From positions 209,359-273,358 of the forward strand of contig CAVRLX010000019.1 of assembly GCA_963721725.1 (NCBI GenBank): a stretch of 64,000 bases of DNA. The letters run 5' to 3'. This DNA comes from RI-153 sp963721725 (GTDB taxonomy: Bacteria > Chloroflexota > Anaerolineae > Caldilineales > Caldilineaceae). The notes beneath the pieces were generated by a model that ran no database searches, was not told the origin of the DNA, and was given only the letters and a program-made list of their open reading frames with translations. How positions within the stretch are numbered: position 1 is the stretch's first letter; each line of letters begins with the position of its first letter. Shown here in pieces: positions 62,918-64,000 of the stretch. The translations under genes and the position numbers were made by a program.

Positions 62918-64000
62918 ATGTCTGAAGCAAGATCCAACCAAACTGTAGATCCCATTCTAGAGATCAAGAACCTGCAAACCCACTTCATGCTGGACACAGG
63001 CACCATCCGCGCTGTGGATGGCGTGAATTTGAGCATCGGTCGCGGCAAAACGCTGGGCGTGATTGGCGAAAGTGGCTGTGGTAAATCGGTCACAGCCCAT
63101 TCAATTCTGCGCCTCACGCCATCGCCCCCTGGCAAAATCGTCGGCGGCGAAATCTTGCTGCATCGCTACGGCGAAATTGTGGATCTGGTCAAACTGAGCC
63201 AAAAGGGAGAGCAGCTACGCAACATCCGCGGCAACGATATTGGCATGATCTTTCAAGAGCCAATGACCTCGTTTGGCCCGTTGCACACGATTGGGCATCA
63301 GATCATCGAGACCATCCTCGTTCATCAGAAAGCGACATCAGAACAGGAAGCCAGGATTCAGGCTATCGAACTGTTGCGGCAGGTCGGCATCCCGAACCCG
63401 GAACAGCGCGTCGATGCTTATCCCCACGAGTTCAGCGGTGGCATGCGCCAGCGCGCCATGATCGCCATGGCGATTAGCTGCTCGCCTATGCTGCTGATTG
63501 CCGATGAGCCGACCACCTCGCTGGATGTGACTGTCGAGGCGCAGATCATCGAACTGTTGAGCGAGTTGCAGACGCAGACCGGCATGGCGATTATGTTGAT
63601 CTCGCACAATCTGGCCCTCGTCTCCGAGATGGCCGACGACATCGCCGTCATGTATTTGGGCAAGCGTGTGCATCAGGCAGCACCGATGCTATCTTTGAAA
63701 ATCCGCTCCACCCCTACACCCAGGGGTTGTGGCGCTCGATCCCCCGTGTGGATGGGCGGCTGGAGAAATTGGAACCGATTCCGGGGAACGTGCCCAGCCC
63801 GCGCGATCTGCCCCCAGGCTGTGTGTTTTCGTCTCGCTGTCCACACTTCATGCCGGGCATTTGCGACGCTCCCCACGATGTGCCTGATTTTGAGCCGGAG
63901 CCAGGGCATTTTGTAAAGTGCTATCTGTACGACGGAGGAATCCATCAGCGCACCCACCCTGCGCCGATTGAGCTTATGATCTCCACAACGGAGCCTGCCG
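62918..64000 (+). CDS. ABC transporter ATP-binding protein (DppD/OppD type), one frameshift, 3' end outside window
   Basis: It starts at ATG 62918 (AGGTAAGG just upstream, overlapping the permease end). Walker A is GESGCGKSVTAHSIL, the Q-loop GMIFQEPMTSFGPL, the signature EFSGGMRQRAMIAMA, and Walker B LLIADEPTTSLDVT, followed by the switch histidine in LISHNLALVSEMADDIAVMY. The frame changes near 63672. In the next frame it continues as STDAIFENPLHPYTQGLWRS and CVFSSRCPHFMPGICDAPHD, the Opp/Dpp C-terminal domain with a cysteine cluster, open to the window end. A GGAGGA at about 63942 suggests that the next gene (DppF-like) begins there. Confidence 0.85.

Noticed and set aside
1..64000. CRISPR array
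   Set aside because: No regularly spaced direct repeats of 24-40 bases with unique spacers; the tandem repeats seen (13537, 38593, 21661) are short and without spacers.

Overview
The window looks like chromosomal DNA of a GC-rich environmental bacterium, most likely a Chloroflexota (Anaerolineae/Caldilineae-type) genome. This rests on gene content (glutaredoxin-thioredoxin reductase fusion, DUF2760-Hsp70 pair, bifunctional-type OtsA/OtsB, SPFH protein, Dpp-type ABC transporter next to a LacI regulator and a GH32-like enzyme, trmFO) and is an inference. Many conserved genes (trmFO, mmuM, M29 aminopeptidase, Grx-TrxR, hemL, otsA, hsdM/S/R, ABC permease and ATPase) are broken by one-base insertions or deletions, often in homopolymers, while protein similarity continues in the next frame. 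A draft or error-prone assembly explains this better than mass gene decay.

Layout. 1-2.3 kb: 5' part of a GH2 beta-glycosidase (minus strand). 2.4-3.7 kb: a near-consensus promoter, a 39-codon leader peptide, a terminator with a competing antiterminator segment, then a GNAT acetyltransferase and an ABC-F ATPase fragment; this looks like a transcription attenuator. 4-5 kb: a HARE-HTH/Mrr/RAMA restriction endonuclease. 5.4-24.3 kb: mostly housekeeping: AI-2E-type permease, trmFO, homocysteine methyltransferase, GNAT, M29 aminopeptidase, Grx-TrxR, hemL, trehalose synthesis (otsA-otsB), SPFH protein, a J-like membrane protein, the KDG kinase/KDPG aldolase pair and DUF2760-Hsp70.

24.3-39.7 kb: a minus-strand cell-surface glycan region with large membrane proteins, an HTTM-like protein and its partner, a dTDP-rhamnose 4-epimerase-like and a CDP-paratose 2-epimerase-like enzyme, a TolB-like lipoprotein, a repetitive secreted protein, a UPF0104 membrane protein, three SAM methyltransferases and three glycosyltransferases. 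40-47 kb: a GIY-YIG-like protein, two overlapping epimerase-like genes, an ECF sigma factor that has lost region 2 next to a repeat, a PRC-barrel-like protein, a lipocalin-like lipoprotein, a helix-hairpin-helix membrane protein and an Ig-like membrane protein.

47.2-55.4 kb: tRNA-Lys(UUU) followed by a type I restriction-modification operon, hsdM-hsdS-X-hsdR. X is visibly AT-richer than its neighbours, overlaps both at start and stop codons, and ends with the HEPN ribonuclease motif RNxxxH (RNSIVHEG). It is the strongest candidate for a poorly described defence module. 55.8-64 kb: a GH32-like glycosidase divergent from a LacI regulator, with a double palindromic operator between them, then a Dpp/Opp-type ABC transporter (binding protein, two permeases, an ATPase running off the end), a probable sugar uptake and hydrolysis locus.

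Dispersed palindromic elements of several families occur between genes (2752, 7308, 7651, 9073, 10068, 13459, 42037, 55660, 60658).
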